Source: Castellaniella sp049673105
Lineage (GTDB): Bacteria > Pseudomonadota > Gammaproteobacteria > Burkholderiales > Burkholderiaceae_B
Assembly (NCBI RefSeq): GCF_049673105.1
Contig: NZ_JBATXG010000027.1
Span: 1 to 30,898, forward strand
Reading direction: 5' to 3'
Length of the DNA stretch: 30,898 bases
Below the pieces are notes generated by a model. It was not told where the DNA came from and ran no database searches. It worked only from the letters and a program-made list of their open reading frames with translations. This document shows positions 8,009-14,716 of this stretch, piece after piece; position 1 is the first letter of the stretch; each line of letters opens with the position of its first letter. The translations under genes were made by a program, and so were the position numbers.

Positions 8009-8661
8009 GAACCTTTGGACTTTCCGATTTTTGGTACATCCTGTACGCCGCCCAGTGGACGGTGCTGCTGTCGATCACGGCGTTTGCCGGCGGCGGGCTG
8101 GTCGGGCTGATCGTGGCCCTGGCGCGCACCGCGCCTAGCCGGGCAGCGCGCGCGCTGGCGCTGGGCTTCATCCAGATCTTCCGGGGCACGCCGTTGCTGC
8201 TGCAATTGTTCCTGGTGTTCTTCGGCGCCCCGGTGATCGGCTTCGAAGTCGATCCCTGGACCGCCGCCGCCGTGGCTCTGGCGCTGAACGCCGGGGCCTT
8301 TCTGGGCGAGATCTGGCGCGGTTGTATCGATTCCGTGCCCAAAGGCCAATGGGAAGCCGCCGCTGCGCTGGGCCTGAAATACCGCTACCTGTTGCGCGAT
8401 GTGATCCTGCCGCAGGCGCTGAAGATCGCCGTGCCGCCCACCGTGGGTTATTTGGTGCAGGTCATCAAGGGCACGTCGCTGGCGGCCATCATCGGGTTTA
8501 CCGAGTTGACCCGGGCGGGGCAGATCGTCAATAACGCGACGTTCGAACCCATGATGGTGTTCTCGATCGTGGCGGTTTTGTATTTTCTGCTGTGCTGGCC
8601 GCTGTCGCTGCTGGCGGGGCGGATGGAACGGCGCCTGGCGGTTTCTCTGGCACAAAACTGA
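8005..8661 (+). CDS. ABC transporter permease, HisQ/GlnP type (inferred ketogluconate uptake)
   Basis: Second permease, 218 residues from the ATG at 8005, whose first four bases overlap the stop of the first permease. An in-frame start at 7942 exists but lies well inside the upstream gene and is rejected. Seen: FIQIFRGTPLLLQLFLVFFG, the PAAT-class motif, and the EAA loop at FLGEIWRGCIDSVPKGQWEA, followed by QVIKGTSLAAIIGFTEL, typical of the last transmembrane hairpins. It would pair with the preceding permease and the ATPase encoded at 9555. Sixty bases separate it from the binding-protein gene, and that gap holds a short GGGG/CCCC inverted repeat (8671-8684) that could tune relative expression, though it is too small to call. 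Confidence 0.93.
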   Translation: MRTFGLSDFWYILYAAQWTVLLSITAFAGGGLVGLIVALARTAPSRAARALALGFIQIFRGTPLLLQLFLVFFGAPVIGFEVDPWTAAAVALALNAGAFLGEIWRGCIDSVPKGQWEAAAALGLKYRYLLRDVILPQALKIAVPPTVGYLVQVIKGTSLAAIIGFTELTRAGQIVNNATFEPMMVFSIVAVLYFLLCWPLSLLAGRMERRLAVSLAQN

Positions 8662-8721
8662 TTATTTCGAGGGGTCTTGGCCCCATTCTGGCTCAGGCCG
8701 GTTATTTCATGGAGACATCCT

Positions 8722-9528
8722 ATGTTCAAGCGTCATACTTTGCGCGGCATCTTGGGGGGCACTGTGCTGGCCGCCTGCACCAGCCTGGCGGTCGGCCTGG
8801 CGCCGGCGGCATCCGCCGAAACCATTGATCAGGTCAAGCAAAAAGGCGAACTCACCGTCGGCATGCTGGTGGATTTCCCGCCCTACGGCATCATGAATAC
8901 CGACAATCAGCCCGACGGCTACGACGCCGATGTCGCCAAGATCCTGGCCAAGGACTTGGGCGTCAAGGTCAAGATCATGCCGGTCACCGGCCCCAACCGC
9001 ATTCCTTACCTGCTGACCGACAAGGTCGATATGCTGGTGGCATCGCTGGCCATCACGCCGGAACGCGCCAAACAAGTGCAGTTCTCGCAGCCGTATTCCG
9101 CTGCTCAGATCGTCGTGTTCGGTGAAAAGGGTCAGGCGATCAGCGGCCCCGAAGGGCTGTCGGGCAAACGGATCGGTGTGGCGCGCGCCAGCACCCAGGA
9201 CATCGCTGTCACCAAGATCGCCCCCAAGGATGCCGACATCCGCCGCTTCGATGACGATGCTTCGGCCATGCAAGCCCTGCTGTCGGGCCAGGTGGATGCC
9301 ATCGGATGTTCCACCACGGTGGCTGCCGGTATCGCCCAGCGCGCGCCGGACCGCTTCGACAACAAGTTCGTGCTGCTGCAGCAGGAAATGGCCGTGGCGA
9401 TCCGTCCGGGACAGCCCGAGACTCTGAAGGCCGTCAATGAGGTGATCAGCCGCAATATCCAGAACGGCACGTTCAGCCAGTCCTATCAGAAATGGCTGGG
9501 CAGCCCGCTGCCCGAGCTGAAGCAATAA
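8722..9528 (+). CDS. ABC transporter solute-binding protein, amino-acid-type fold with altered ligand site
   Basis: Periplasmic or membrane-anchored binding protein of 268 residues. The ATG at 8722 follows a GGAGA at 8711-8715; the longer frame from 8677 is rejected because it would precede the signal sequence. The signal has two possible cuts: a lipobox LAAC (Cys19) or signal peptidase I after APAASA. The mature part has the PAAT binding-protein hallmarks: ELTVGMLVDFPPYG, GYDADVAKILAKDLG, NRIPYLLTDKVDMLVASLAITPER, FSQPY. The Arg of TPER (115), which grips the ligand carboxylate in HisJ and GlnH, is kept. The Asp that grips the alpha-amino group in those proteins (sixth residue of the DAxxxD motif) is Ser197 here (DAIGCS). 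That pattern fits a carboxylate without an amino group, and with the neighbouring kguEKD genes suggests 2-ketogluconate or a related sugar acid. The fold is certain; the ligand is inference. Confidence 0.9.
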   Translation: MFKRHTLRGILGGTVLAACTSLAVGLAPAASAETIDQVKQKGELTVGMLVDFPPYGIMNTDNQPDGYDADVAKILAKDLGVKVKIMPVTGPNRIPYLLTDKVDMLVASLAITPERAKQVQFSQPYSAAQIVVFGEKGQAISGPEGLSGKRIGVARASTQDIAVTKIAPKDADIRRFDDDASAMQALLSGQVDAIGCSTTVAAGIAQRAPDRFDNKFVLLQQEMAVAIRPGQPETLKAVNEVISRNIQNGTFSQSYQKWLGSPLPELKQ

Positions 9529-9554
9529 TTCCGATTGAATCTGGAACCTTAGCT

Positions 9555-10319
9555 ATGACGACAACCCAGGCTCCTGAGACTGCCGGCCCGATCATCCAGA
9601 TCGAGAAACTCAACAAGTGGTACGGGCAGTTTCATGCGCTGACGGACATCGATCTGACCGTCGCGGCGGGCGAGCGCATCGTGATCTGCGGGCCTTCTGG
9701 CTCGGGGAAATCGACGCTCATCCGCTGCATCAACGGTCTGGAGACCATCCGCGACGGCCTGATCGTCGTCAACGGCACCACGCTCCGCCCCGACGGGCGG
9801 GGGGTGCATGTCGTGCGACAGGAAGTCGGCATGGTGTTCCAGCAGTTCAATCTGTTCCCGCACATGACGGTGTTGCGCAATTGCATGCTGGCGCCGATGC
9901 GCTCGCGCGGGCTCACGGCAGATCAGGCCGAGGCCCAGGCCATGGAATACCTGTCGCGGGTGCGCATCGCTGAACAAGCGCATAAATATCCCAGCCAGTT
10001 GTCCGGCGGGCAGCAGCAGCGGGTGGCGATTGCGCGGGCGCTGTGCATGACGCCTAAAGTCATGTTGTTCGATGAACCCACGTCGGCGCTGGATCCGGAA
10101 ATGGTCAAGGAAGTCCTGGACACCATGATCAGCCTGGCCAGCGACGGTATGACCATGCTGTGCGTCACGCATGAAATGGGGTTCGCGCGCAGCGTGGCCG
10201 ACCGCGTGATTTTCATGGCGGACGGCAAGATCATCGAGCAGGCCCCGCCAGACCAGTTCTTTCATCAGCCCCAGCATGAAAAGACCCGCAGTTTCCTGGG
10301 CCAGATCCTGAATCACTAA
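9555..10319 (+). CDS. ABC transporter ATP-binding protein, GlnQ/HisP type
   Basis: Cytoplasmic ATPase of 254 residues that powers the two preceding permeases. Seen: Walker A GPSGSGKS at 46-53, Q-loop VGMVFQQFNLFPHMTV near 91-106, signature LSGGQQQR at 149-156, Walker B VMLFDEPTSALD at 169-180, and the switch histidine in CVTHEMGF. The spacing and the NLFPHMTVLRN segment are those of polar-amino-acid importers and not of MalK-type sugar importers, as there is no C-terminal regulatory domain. The ATG at 9555 was preferred over an upstream frame start at 9492, which overlaps the binding-protein gene. It lies 26 bases after the binding protein and 11 bases before the kguE-like gene, consistent with one operon. 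Confidence 0.95.
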   Translation: MTTTQAPETAGPIIQIEKLNKWYGQFHALTDIDLTVAAGERIVICGPSGSGKSTLIRCINGLETIRDGLIVVNGTTLRPDGRGVHVVRQEVGMVFQQFNLFPHMTVLRNCMLAPMRSRGLTADQAEAQAMEYLSRVRIAEQAHKYPSQLSGGQQQRVAIARALCMTPKVMLFDEPTSALDPEMVKEVLDTMISLASDGMTMLCVTHEMGFARSVADRVIFMADGKIIEQAPPDQFFHQPQHEKTRSFLGQILNH

Positions 10320-10330
10320 AGAGCGCACGC

Positions 10331-11116
10331 ATGACAGGAAGGATTGCTGCGGGGAACGTGCTCGTTTCCTTGACAGCCTATGGCGCGGATGAAGTGCGCC
10401 GCCACGGCCAGGTCTGGTTTGCGCGCCTGGCGCATTCGGCAGGCGCCGATGGCATCGAGATTCGCAGCGAACTGTTGCGCGATGACGCCGCGGAACTCGA
10501 TGCGCTGGCCGCTCTGGTGGCCGGGTCGGGGATGGCCTGTGTCTATTCCTGTGCACAGGGGATGTGGGATGCCTCGGGCTGCTTCGATGCCGCCGCCGTG
10601 CGCGACGGCCTGGCCCGCGCCCATCGGACGGGGGCGGCAGTGCTAAAAATGTCCATTGGCGGCTGGCGTCTCGGAGATGTCGCGGGCATGAATGTGTTGC
10701 GCGACATGCTGGCGAACGAATCGGTGACCTTGCTGGTGGAAAACGATCAGACGCGTTCGGCAGGCAGTGTGCCTGCCCTGGCGTCGTTTTTCCGGGCGGC
10801 GGATGCCGCCGGCCTGTCTTTGGGCATGACGTTCGACATGGGTAATTGGCACTGGGTGGGAGAATGTCCGCTGCAGGCCGCGCAGGCCTTTGCGTCGCGG
10901 GTGCGCTATGTCCATTGCAAGGGGGTGCTGCGGCGCCCCGATCGCTGGGTAGCGGTGCCGCTGGACGTGTCGGCGGCGCCGTGGCGGGCGGTGTTGCGGG
11001 CGCTGCCTGCCGCTGCCTTCAGGGCGATTGAATTCCCCCTGATGGGGGCCGATCTTGAACATGCGACTCGGCAGGCTTTGGGCCTGCTGCGTCAAGCGGA
11101 GCAATCTGATGAGTGA
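10331..11116 (+). CDS. kguE: KguE-like sugar isomerase/epimerase (TIM barrel)
   Basis: Protein of 261 residues in the xylose-isomerase-like TIM-barrel (AP endonuclease family 2) superfamily. Supporting features are HSAGADGIEIRSELL near the start (second strand, with its conserved acidic residue), LLVENDQT, SLGMTFDMGNWHW and VRYVHCKGV, which carry metal-site-type Glu, Asp and His residues, and the late AIEFPLMG strand. KguE is the first enzyme-like product of the Pseudomonas 2-ketogluconate (kgu) operon and its exact reaction is not, to my knowledge, settled. The assignment rests on the gene order kguE-kguK-kguD, here complete except for the carrier gene kguT. The stop overlaps the kinase gene by eight bases. 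A generic hydroxypyruvate-isomerase-like role is the alternative if context is ignored. Confidence 0.75.
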   Translation: MTGRIAAGNVLVSLTAYGADEVRRHGQVWFARLAHSAGADGIEIRSELLRDDAAELDALAALVAGSGMACVYSCAQGMWDASGCFDAAAVRDGLARAHRTGAAVLKMSIGGWRLGDVAGMNVLRDMLANESVTLLVENDQTRSAGSVPALASFFRAADAAGLSLGMTFDMGNWHWVGECPLQAAQAFASRVRYVHCKGVLRRPDRWVAVPLDVSAAPWRAVLRALPAAAFRAIEFPLMGADLEHATRQALGLLRQAEQSDE

Positions 11117-12053
11117 ATGCTTGGATGTCGTCACCCTGGGCGAGGCCATGGTGATGCTAGTGGCGGACCGGACCGGGCCGTTGGAACAAGTGGATGTCTT
11201 TCACAAGCGGACAGCCGGCGCCGAGACCAATGTGGCCATCGGCCTGGCCCGGTTGGGGCTGAGAGTGGGCTGGGGCAGCCGCCTGGGGCAGGATTCGATG
11301 GGGCGCTATCTGCTGGCCAGCATCCAGGGCGAAGGCGTGGATTGTTCCCGCGTGGCTCTGGTGGCGGGCGCACGCACCGGCATGTTGTTCAAAGGCCGGG
11401 TCGAGGACGGCAGCGATCCGCTGGTCGAATATCACCGCGCAGGCTCGGCGGCCAGCCGCATGACGCCTGCCGATGTGGATCGGGATTGGTTGCTGGGCGC
11501 GCGCCATCTGCATGCCACCGGTGTGTTCGCCGCCGTGTCCGCCGATAGTTTCCAGGTGTCGCTGCAGACGATGAGCCAGATGCGCGCCGCCGGTAGAACG
11601 GTATCGTTCGACCCGAACCTGCGGCCCTCGCTGTGGGCGTCCGTGGACGCCATGCGCGCCGGCATCAATCAGTTGGCTGCGCTGGCGGACTGGGTCCTGC
11701 CCGGCCTGGAAGAAGGCCGTCTGCTGACCGGAGAACAGCAGCCCGAAGCGATTGCGCGCTTTTATCTGGACCGGGGCGCGCGCCTGGTCGTGATCAAGCT
11801 GGGACCCGAGGGTGCTTATTACGATGATGGGACGGCGCAGGGCTACGTGCCGGCCAGCCCGGTCGAGCAGGTGATCGATACCGTAGGGGCGGGCGACGGC
11901 TTTGCGGTCGGCGTGATCAGCGCTTTGCTGGAAGGCGAAGACATGCGCCGGGCAGCGGCCCGGGGGGCCTGGATCGGCGCCCGCGCCGTGCAGGTGCGCG
12001 GCGATACCGAAGGCCTGCCGACCCGGGCGATCCTGCAGCAGGCCGGCTTATGA
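11109..12053 (+). CDS. kguK: 2-Ketogluconate kinase KguK (PfkB/ribokinase family)
   Basis: Sugar kinase of 314 residues that would phosphorylate 2-ketogluconate at C6 using ATP. The ATG at 11109 overlaps the preceding gene by eight bases. Seen: the PfkB start LGEAMVMLVAD, the first signature region (AGAETNVAIGLARLGLRVGWGSRLG), VSFDPNLRPSLW, LPGLEEGRLLTG, VVIKLGPEGAYY, and the second signature DTVGAGDGFAVG with the anion hole GAGD at 260-263, where Asp263 is the catalytic base. The family alone cannot separate 2-ketogluconate kinase from 2-keto-3-deoxygluconate kinase. The adjacent reductase and the PtxS operator favour the former. If it were a KDG kinase, its product would enter directly at Eda instead. 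Confidence 0.8.
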   Translation: MSECLDVVTLGEAMVMLVADRTGPLEQVDVFHKRTAGAETNVAIGLARLGLRVGWGSRLGQDSMGRYLLASIQGEGVDCSRVALVAGARTGMLFKGRVEDGSDPLVEYHRAGSAASRMTPADVDRDWLLGARHLHATGVFAAVSADSFQVSLQTMSQMRAAGRTVSFDPNLRPSLWASVDAMRAGINQLAALADWVLPGLEEGRLLTGEQQPEAIARFYLDRGARLVVIKLGPEGAYYDDGTAQGYVPASPVEQVIDTVGAGDGFAVGVISALLEGEDMRRAAARGAWIGARAVQVRGDTEGLPTRAILQQAGL

Positions 12054-13024
12054 GCCGCCAGTCCGTTCTCGTCTATCGCGAGCTGCCGCCGTCCCAGCTG
12101 GACAGGATTCGGCAGGAACACGATGTGATCCAGGCAGACCCCCGGCGCGAGGATCAGCGGGATGCGTTTTTCGCTGCCCTGCCGCAGGTGGCCGGCATGA
12201 TTGGTTCCAGCGTCCGCCTGGATGCGGCGATGCTGGATCAGGCGCCTGGGCTGCGAGTGGTGTCCAGTATTTCGGTGGGTGTGGACGCCTATCCGCTGGC
12301 GGCGATGCGGGACCGGGGCATTGTCCTGTGCCATACCCCCGACGTGCTGACGGAGTCGGTCGCCGATCTGCTGTTCGCCATGATGCTGACGACCAGCCGC
12401 CGCGTTTGCGAGATGGCCGCCGTGGTCCGCGAAGGCCGCTGGCTGCAGAACGTGGGGGCCGACCAGTACGGCTGGGATGTGCATGGCAAGACCTTGGGCA
12501 TCGTCGGCTATGGCCGCATCGGTCGGGCATTGGCCCGCCGGGCGGCGCTGGGGTTCGGCATGCCGGTGCTCTACCATAGCCGCAGGCCCGCCGACAGCGG
12601 CCTGCCGGCGGGTAAGGCCAGGGCGGTGGCGCTGGACGAACTGCTGACTGCCGCCGATTTTGTCGTGCTGGTCTTGCCTCTGACGGATGAGACACGGGGT
12701 TTGATGGGGCCACAGGCCTTTGCCCGCATGAAACCCGGCGCTATTCTGATCAATGGCGCGCGCGGGCCGGTCGTTCAGGAACGCGCCCTGTTGGACGCTC
12801 TGGACAGCGGTCGCTTGCGGGCAGCGGGCTTGGATGTGTTCGATGTCGAGCCTCTGCCGCTGGACTCGCCTTTGCGTGCGCATCCGGGTATTTTGGCCTT
12901 GCCGCATATCGGCTCGGCCACTCACGAGACACGCGCGGCCATGGCGGACATGGCCGTCAGCAATCTGCTGCGGGTCTTGCGGGGGGAAACGCCGCTGGCG
13001 GCCTACCCGCTGCCAGTGGCCTAA
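12050..13024 (+). CDS. kguD: 2-Keto-6-phosphogluconate reductase KguD (D-2-hydroxyacid dehydrogenase family)
   Basis: Dehydrogenase of 324 residues that would reduce 2-keto-6-phosphogluconate to 6-phosphogluconate, the substrate of Edd. Seen: nucleotide-binding GYGRIG at 153-158, and the catalytic triad in its usual places, Arg238 (NGARGP), Glu267 (DVFDVEPLP) and His286 (LPHIGSATHETR). The second beta strand is followed by HSRRP (176-180), where the two arginines predict preference for NADPH over NADH. That fits, because zwf in this window supplies NADPH. Its ATG overlaps the kguK stop by four bases (ATGA), making it the last gene of the operon. GhrB-type glyoxylate/hydroxypyruvate reductases are close relatives and are the main alternative. 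Confidence 0.8.
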   Translation: MSRQSVLVYRELPPSQLDRIRQEHDVIQADPRREDQRDAFFAALPQVAGMIGSSVRLDAAMLDQAPGLRVVSSISVGVDAYPLAAMRDRGIVLCHTPDVLTESVADLLFAMMLTTSRRVCEMAAVVREGRWLQNVGADQYGWDVHGKTLGIVGYGRIGRALARRAALGFGMPVLYHSRRPADSGLPAGKARAVALDELLTAADFVVLVLPLTDETRGLMGPQAFARMKPGAILINGARGPVVQERALLDALDSGRLRAAGLDVFDVEPLPLDSPLRAHPGILALPHIGSATHETRAAMADMAVSNLLRVLRGETPLAAYPLPVA

Positions 13025-13030
13025 GGGGCT

Positions 13031-13060
13031 GGCCGGTGCCGGGAAGGCCCGGCGACGGCC
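13031..13060. terminator. Hairpin between convergent kguD and eda
   Basis: GGCCGGTGCCGGG (13031-13043) and CCCGGCGACGGCC (13048-13060) pair at 11 of 13 positions around a 4-base loop. On the plus strand TTATTT follows. It fills almost the whole gap between the two convergent stop codons, so it probably ends transcripts arriving from both sides. The T-run is short, so efficiency is uncertain. Confidence 0.6.
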
Positions 13061-13684
13061 TTATTTCACCAGCGTGCAGGCCTGTCGGGCCAGCTCGGTG
13101 ATGGCGTCCCAGTCGCCCGCAGCCACGGCCTGGGGCGGCGTCAGCCAGGACCCCCCCACGCAGCCTACGTTAGGCAGGGCCAGGTAGTTGGCGGCATTGC
13201 CGGCATGGATGCCGCCCGTGGGGCAGAACATCAGATCGGGCAGGGGACCGTGCCAGGCTTTCAGCAGGGCGGCGCCACCGACGGCTTCAGCCGGAAACAG
13301 CTTTTGCACCGTAAAACCCCATTCGGCAGCCTGCATGGCTTCGGATACCGTGGCCACGCCGGGCAGAAAAGGAATCTTGGCCGACTGGATGGCCTGCGCC
13401 AGCGTGCTGCTCAGGCCGGGGCTGACCCCGAAGCTGGCGCCTGCTTTGAGCGCATCGTCCAGTTGCTGCGGGGTGCGCACCGTGCCTACGCCGACCAGCG
13501 CGTCGGGTACCTGGTCCCGGATGGCGCGGATGGCATCCAGGGCAGCCGGAGATCGCAGCGTGATTTCCAGGGACCGGATACCGCCGGCCACCAGCGCCTG
13601 GGCCAGGCCGACCGCCGAGTCGATATCCTGGATGACGATGACGGGCATGACCGGGCTGTGTTTCAGAAGTTCCAGTGCGTTCAT
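13061..13684 (-). CDS. eda: KDPG aldolase
   Basis: 2-Keto-3-deoxy-6-phosphogluconate aldolase, 207 residues, the last step of the Entner-Doudoroff pathway, giving pyruvate and glyceraldehyde 3-phosphate. Seen: catalytic Glu40 and phosphate/substrate Arg44 in LEITLRSP, GVGTVRTPQQL, GVSPGLSS, the Schiff-base Lys128 in QKLFPAE, and the phosphate loop CPTGGI (154-159) followed by GGSWL. These are offset by five from the E. coli residues I recall (Glu45, Lys133). It stands alone on the minus strand between kguD and ispD, with a HexR-like palindrome 67 bases upstream of its ATG overlapping a TAAAAT box, and so should be induced with edd and zwf. Separation from edd by ispD is unusual, since edd and eda are often adjacent. 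Confidence 0.97.
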   Translation of the reverse strand: MNALELLKHSPVMPVIVIQDIDSAVGLAQALVAGGIRSLEITLRSPAALDAIRAIRDQVPDALVGVGTVRTPQQLDDALKAGASFGVSPGLSSTLAQAIQSAKIPFLPGVATVSEAMQAAEWGFTVQKLFPAEAVGGAALLKAWHGPLPDLMFCPTGGIHAGNAANYLALPNVGCVGGSWLTPPQAVAAGDWDAITELARQACTLVK

Positions 13685-13750
13685 TCAAAGACCTGTGGAG
13701 GGCGAGTCGAAGGAGAGCCGGTCGGACGGGGCCGGAGCTGCGGCGCGTGA

Positions 13751-13767
13751 ATGTAGCTATTTTACAT
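13751..13767 (-). promoter_or_regulatory. HexR-like operator of eda
   Basis: ATGTAGCTATTTTACAT, with five-base perfect arms (ATGTA/TACAT). It matches 13 of 15 positions of the HexR consensus I recall (TGTARTWWWAYTACA). On the minus strand a TAAAAT within it could be the eda -10, so binding would repress. Confidence 0.7.
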
Positions 13768-13842
13768 AATGCGTAGGAAATATTGGGTAATCATGATGTT
13801 TTGATCGTTCGGCTACTTTTCATGTGGCGGCCAGCGCTCGGC

Positions 13843-13848
13843 TAAAAT
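13843..13848 (+). promoter_or_regulatory. Likely -10 element of ispD (leaderless architecture)
   Basis: TAAAAT ends eight bases before the ispD ATG and there is no Shine-Dalgarno between them. Transcription starting six or seven bases on would begin at or just before the start codon. Confidence 0.5.
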
Positions 13849-13856
13849 CCGCCTCT

Positions 13857-14591
13857 ATGAAGCCTTCCCTGATTGCCATCGTGCCGGCAGCCGGAATCGG
13901 CGCCCGGGCGGGCGGCGCCGATGGCGTGCCCAAGCAATATCGCCTGCTGGAGGGCGAACCCATGCTGCGCCGGGCAGTGCGCGCCCTGCTGGCCGATCCC
14001 AGAATCGCCGAAGTCCGCGTCGCGGTGTCGGCGACCGACGCCTGGGCGGCGCAGGCCCTGGCGGGCTTGCCGCGCACCGTCTGGCGCCCTTGCGGCGGCC
14101 CCACGCGCGCGGCGACCGTGCGGGCGGCCTTGCAGGATGCCGCCCTGGCGGCGGATGCCTGGGTGCTGGTCCACGATGCGGCGCGTCCCGGTCTGCCCGC
14201 GCCGGTGCTGGCGCGGCTGATCGACGCCTGCTTGCAGCACGAGCAGGGGGGGCTGCTGGCCTTGCCCGTCGCCGACACGGTCAAGCAGGCCATGCCGGCC
14301 CGGCGGCAGGGCGTGGATGCGCTGCCGCTGGAGACCATTGCGGCGACCTTGCCGCGCGAGCATCTCTGGCTGGCGCAGACGCCGCAGATGTTTCGCGCTG
14401 GCGAGCTGAGCGCCGCGCTGGACGCTTGCACGGCGGACGAACGGGTGACGGACGAGGCCTCGGCGGTCGAATTGTCGGGCGGTCGCCCGCCCTTGCTGGT
14501 GCCGGGCAGCCGCCGGAACGACAAACTGACCTGGCCCGAAGATTTCGAATGGTTCGAGTCCTGGCTGCGCGGCCAGGCGCAGCGGCCTTGA
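13857..14591 (+). CDS. ispD: 2-C-methyl-D-erythritol 4-phosphate cytidylyltransferase
   Basis: Third enzyme of the MEP isoprenoid pathway, joining CTP and methylerythritol phosphate. It has 244 residues from the ATG at 13857. Seen: the nucleotide-binding signature VPAAGIGARAG at 9-19 with PKQY (Lys26), VHDAARP for metal and CTP contacts, LPVADTVKQA, and AQTPQMFRAGEL followed by VTDEASAVELSG, all in family order. The in-frame ATG at 13824 adds 11 residues before the conserved start and is rejected. The second MEP gene, ispF, usually directly follows, but here 11.4 kb of sugar genes lie between. The gene has its own TAAAAT promoter element. No HexR-type site overlaps its promoter; the nearest (13751-13767) belongs to eda. 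Confidence 0.96.
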   Translation: MKPSLIAIVPAAGIGARAGGADGVPKQYRLLEGEPMLRRAVRALLADPRIAEVRVAVSATDAWAAQALAGLPRTVWRPCGGPTRAATVRAALQDAALAADAWVLVHDAARPGLPAPVLARLIDACLQHEQGGLLALPVADTVKQAMPARRQGVDALPLETIAATLPREHLWLAQTPQMFRAGELSAALDACTADERVTDEASAVELSGGRPPLLVPGSRRNDKLTWPEDFEWFESWLRGQAQRP

Positions 14592-14608
14592 TCGCCCTCT
14601 AGGCTAAA

Positions 14609-14623
14609 GGTAATTAAGCTACT
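14609..14623 (+). promoter_or_regulatory. Upstream HexR-like site of edd (weaker)
   Basis: GGTAATTAAGCTACT matches 12 of 15 consensus positions. Its centre lies 50 bases upstream of the stronger site at 14659-14673, about five helical turns, which would allow looping or cooperative binding. Confidence 0.45.
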
Positions 14624-14658
14624 TTTATGTAGTGATATGCCGTAATAAATAATAAAAA

Positions 14659-14673
14659 TGTAGTTTAGTTAGA
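14659..14673 (+). promoter_or_regulatory. HexR-like operator of edd
   Basis: TGTAGTTTAGTTAGA matches 13 of 15 positions of TGTARTWWWAYTACA. It covers the place where a -35 would sit for the TATACT -10 at 14682-14687, so it is well placed for repression of edd. Confidence 0.6.
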
Positions 14674-14681
14674 AAATCACT

Positions 14682-14687
14682 TATACT
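14682..14687 (+). promoter_or_regulatory. Likely -10 element of edd
   Basis: TATACT, 29 bases before the GTG start. The AT-rich stretch upstream (14606-14680) contrasts with the GC-rich flanks. The -35 is poor, which is common where an operator overlaps it. Confidence 0.55.
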
Positions 14688-14716
14688 GGTCTTCCGAATT
14701 CCTTCAGGAGGCCGCT

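Noticed and set aside
10331..13024. A KDG (2-keto-3-deoxygluconate) or galacturonate-type pathway as the role of the kinase and reductase
   Set aside because: Possible from the enzyme families alone, but the order kguE-kguK-kguD together with the exact PtxS palindrome fits 2-ketogluconate better, and no uronate isomerase or hexonate dehydratase is present.
13824..13856. Upstream ATG for ispD
   Set aside because: The extra 11 residues precede the conserved start of the enzyme and would place the start codon upstream of the TAAAAT promoter element.
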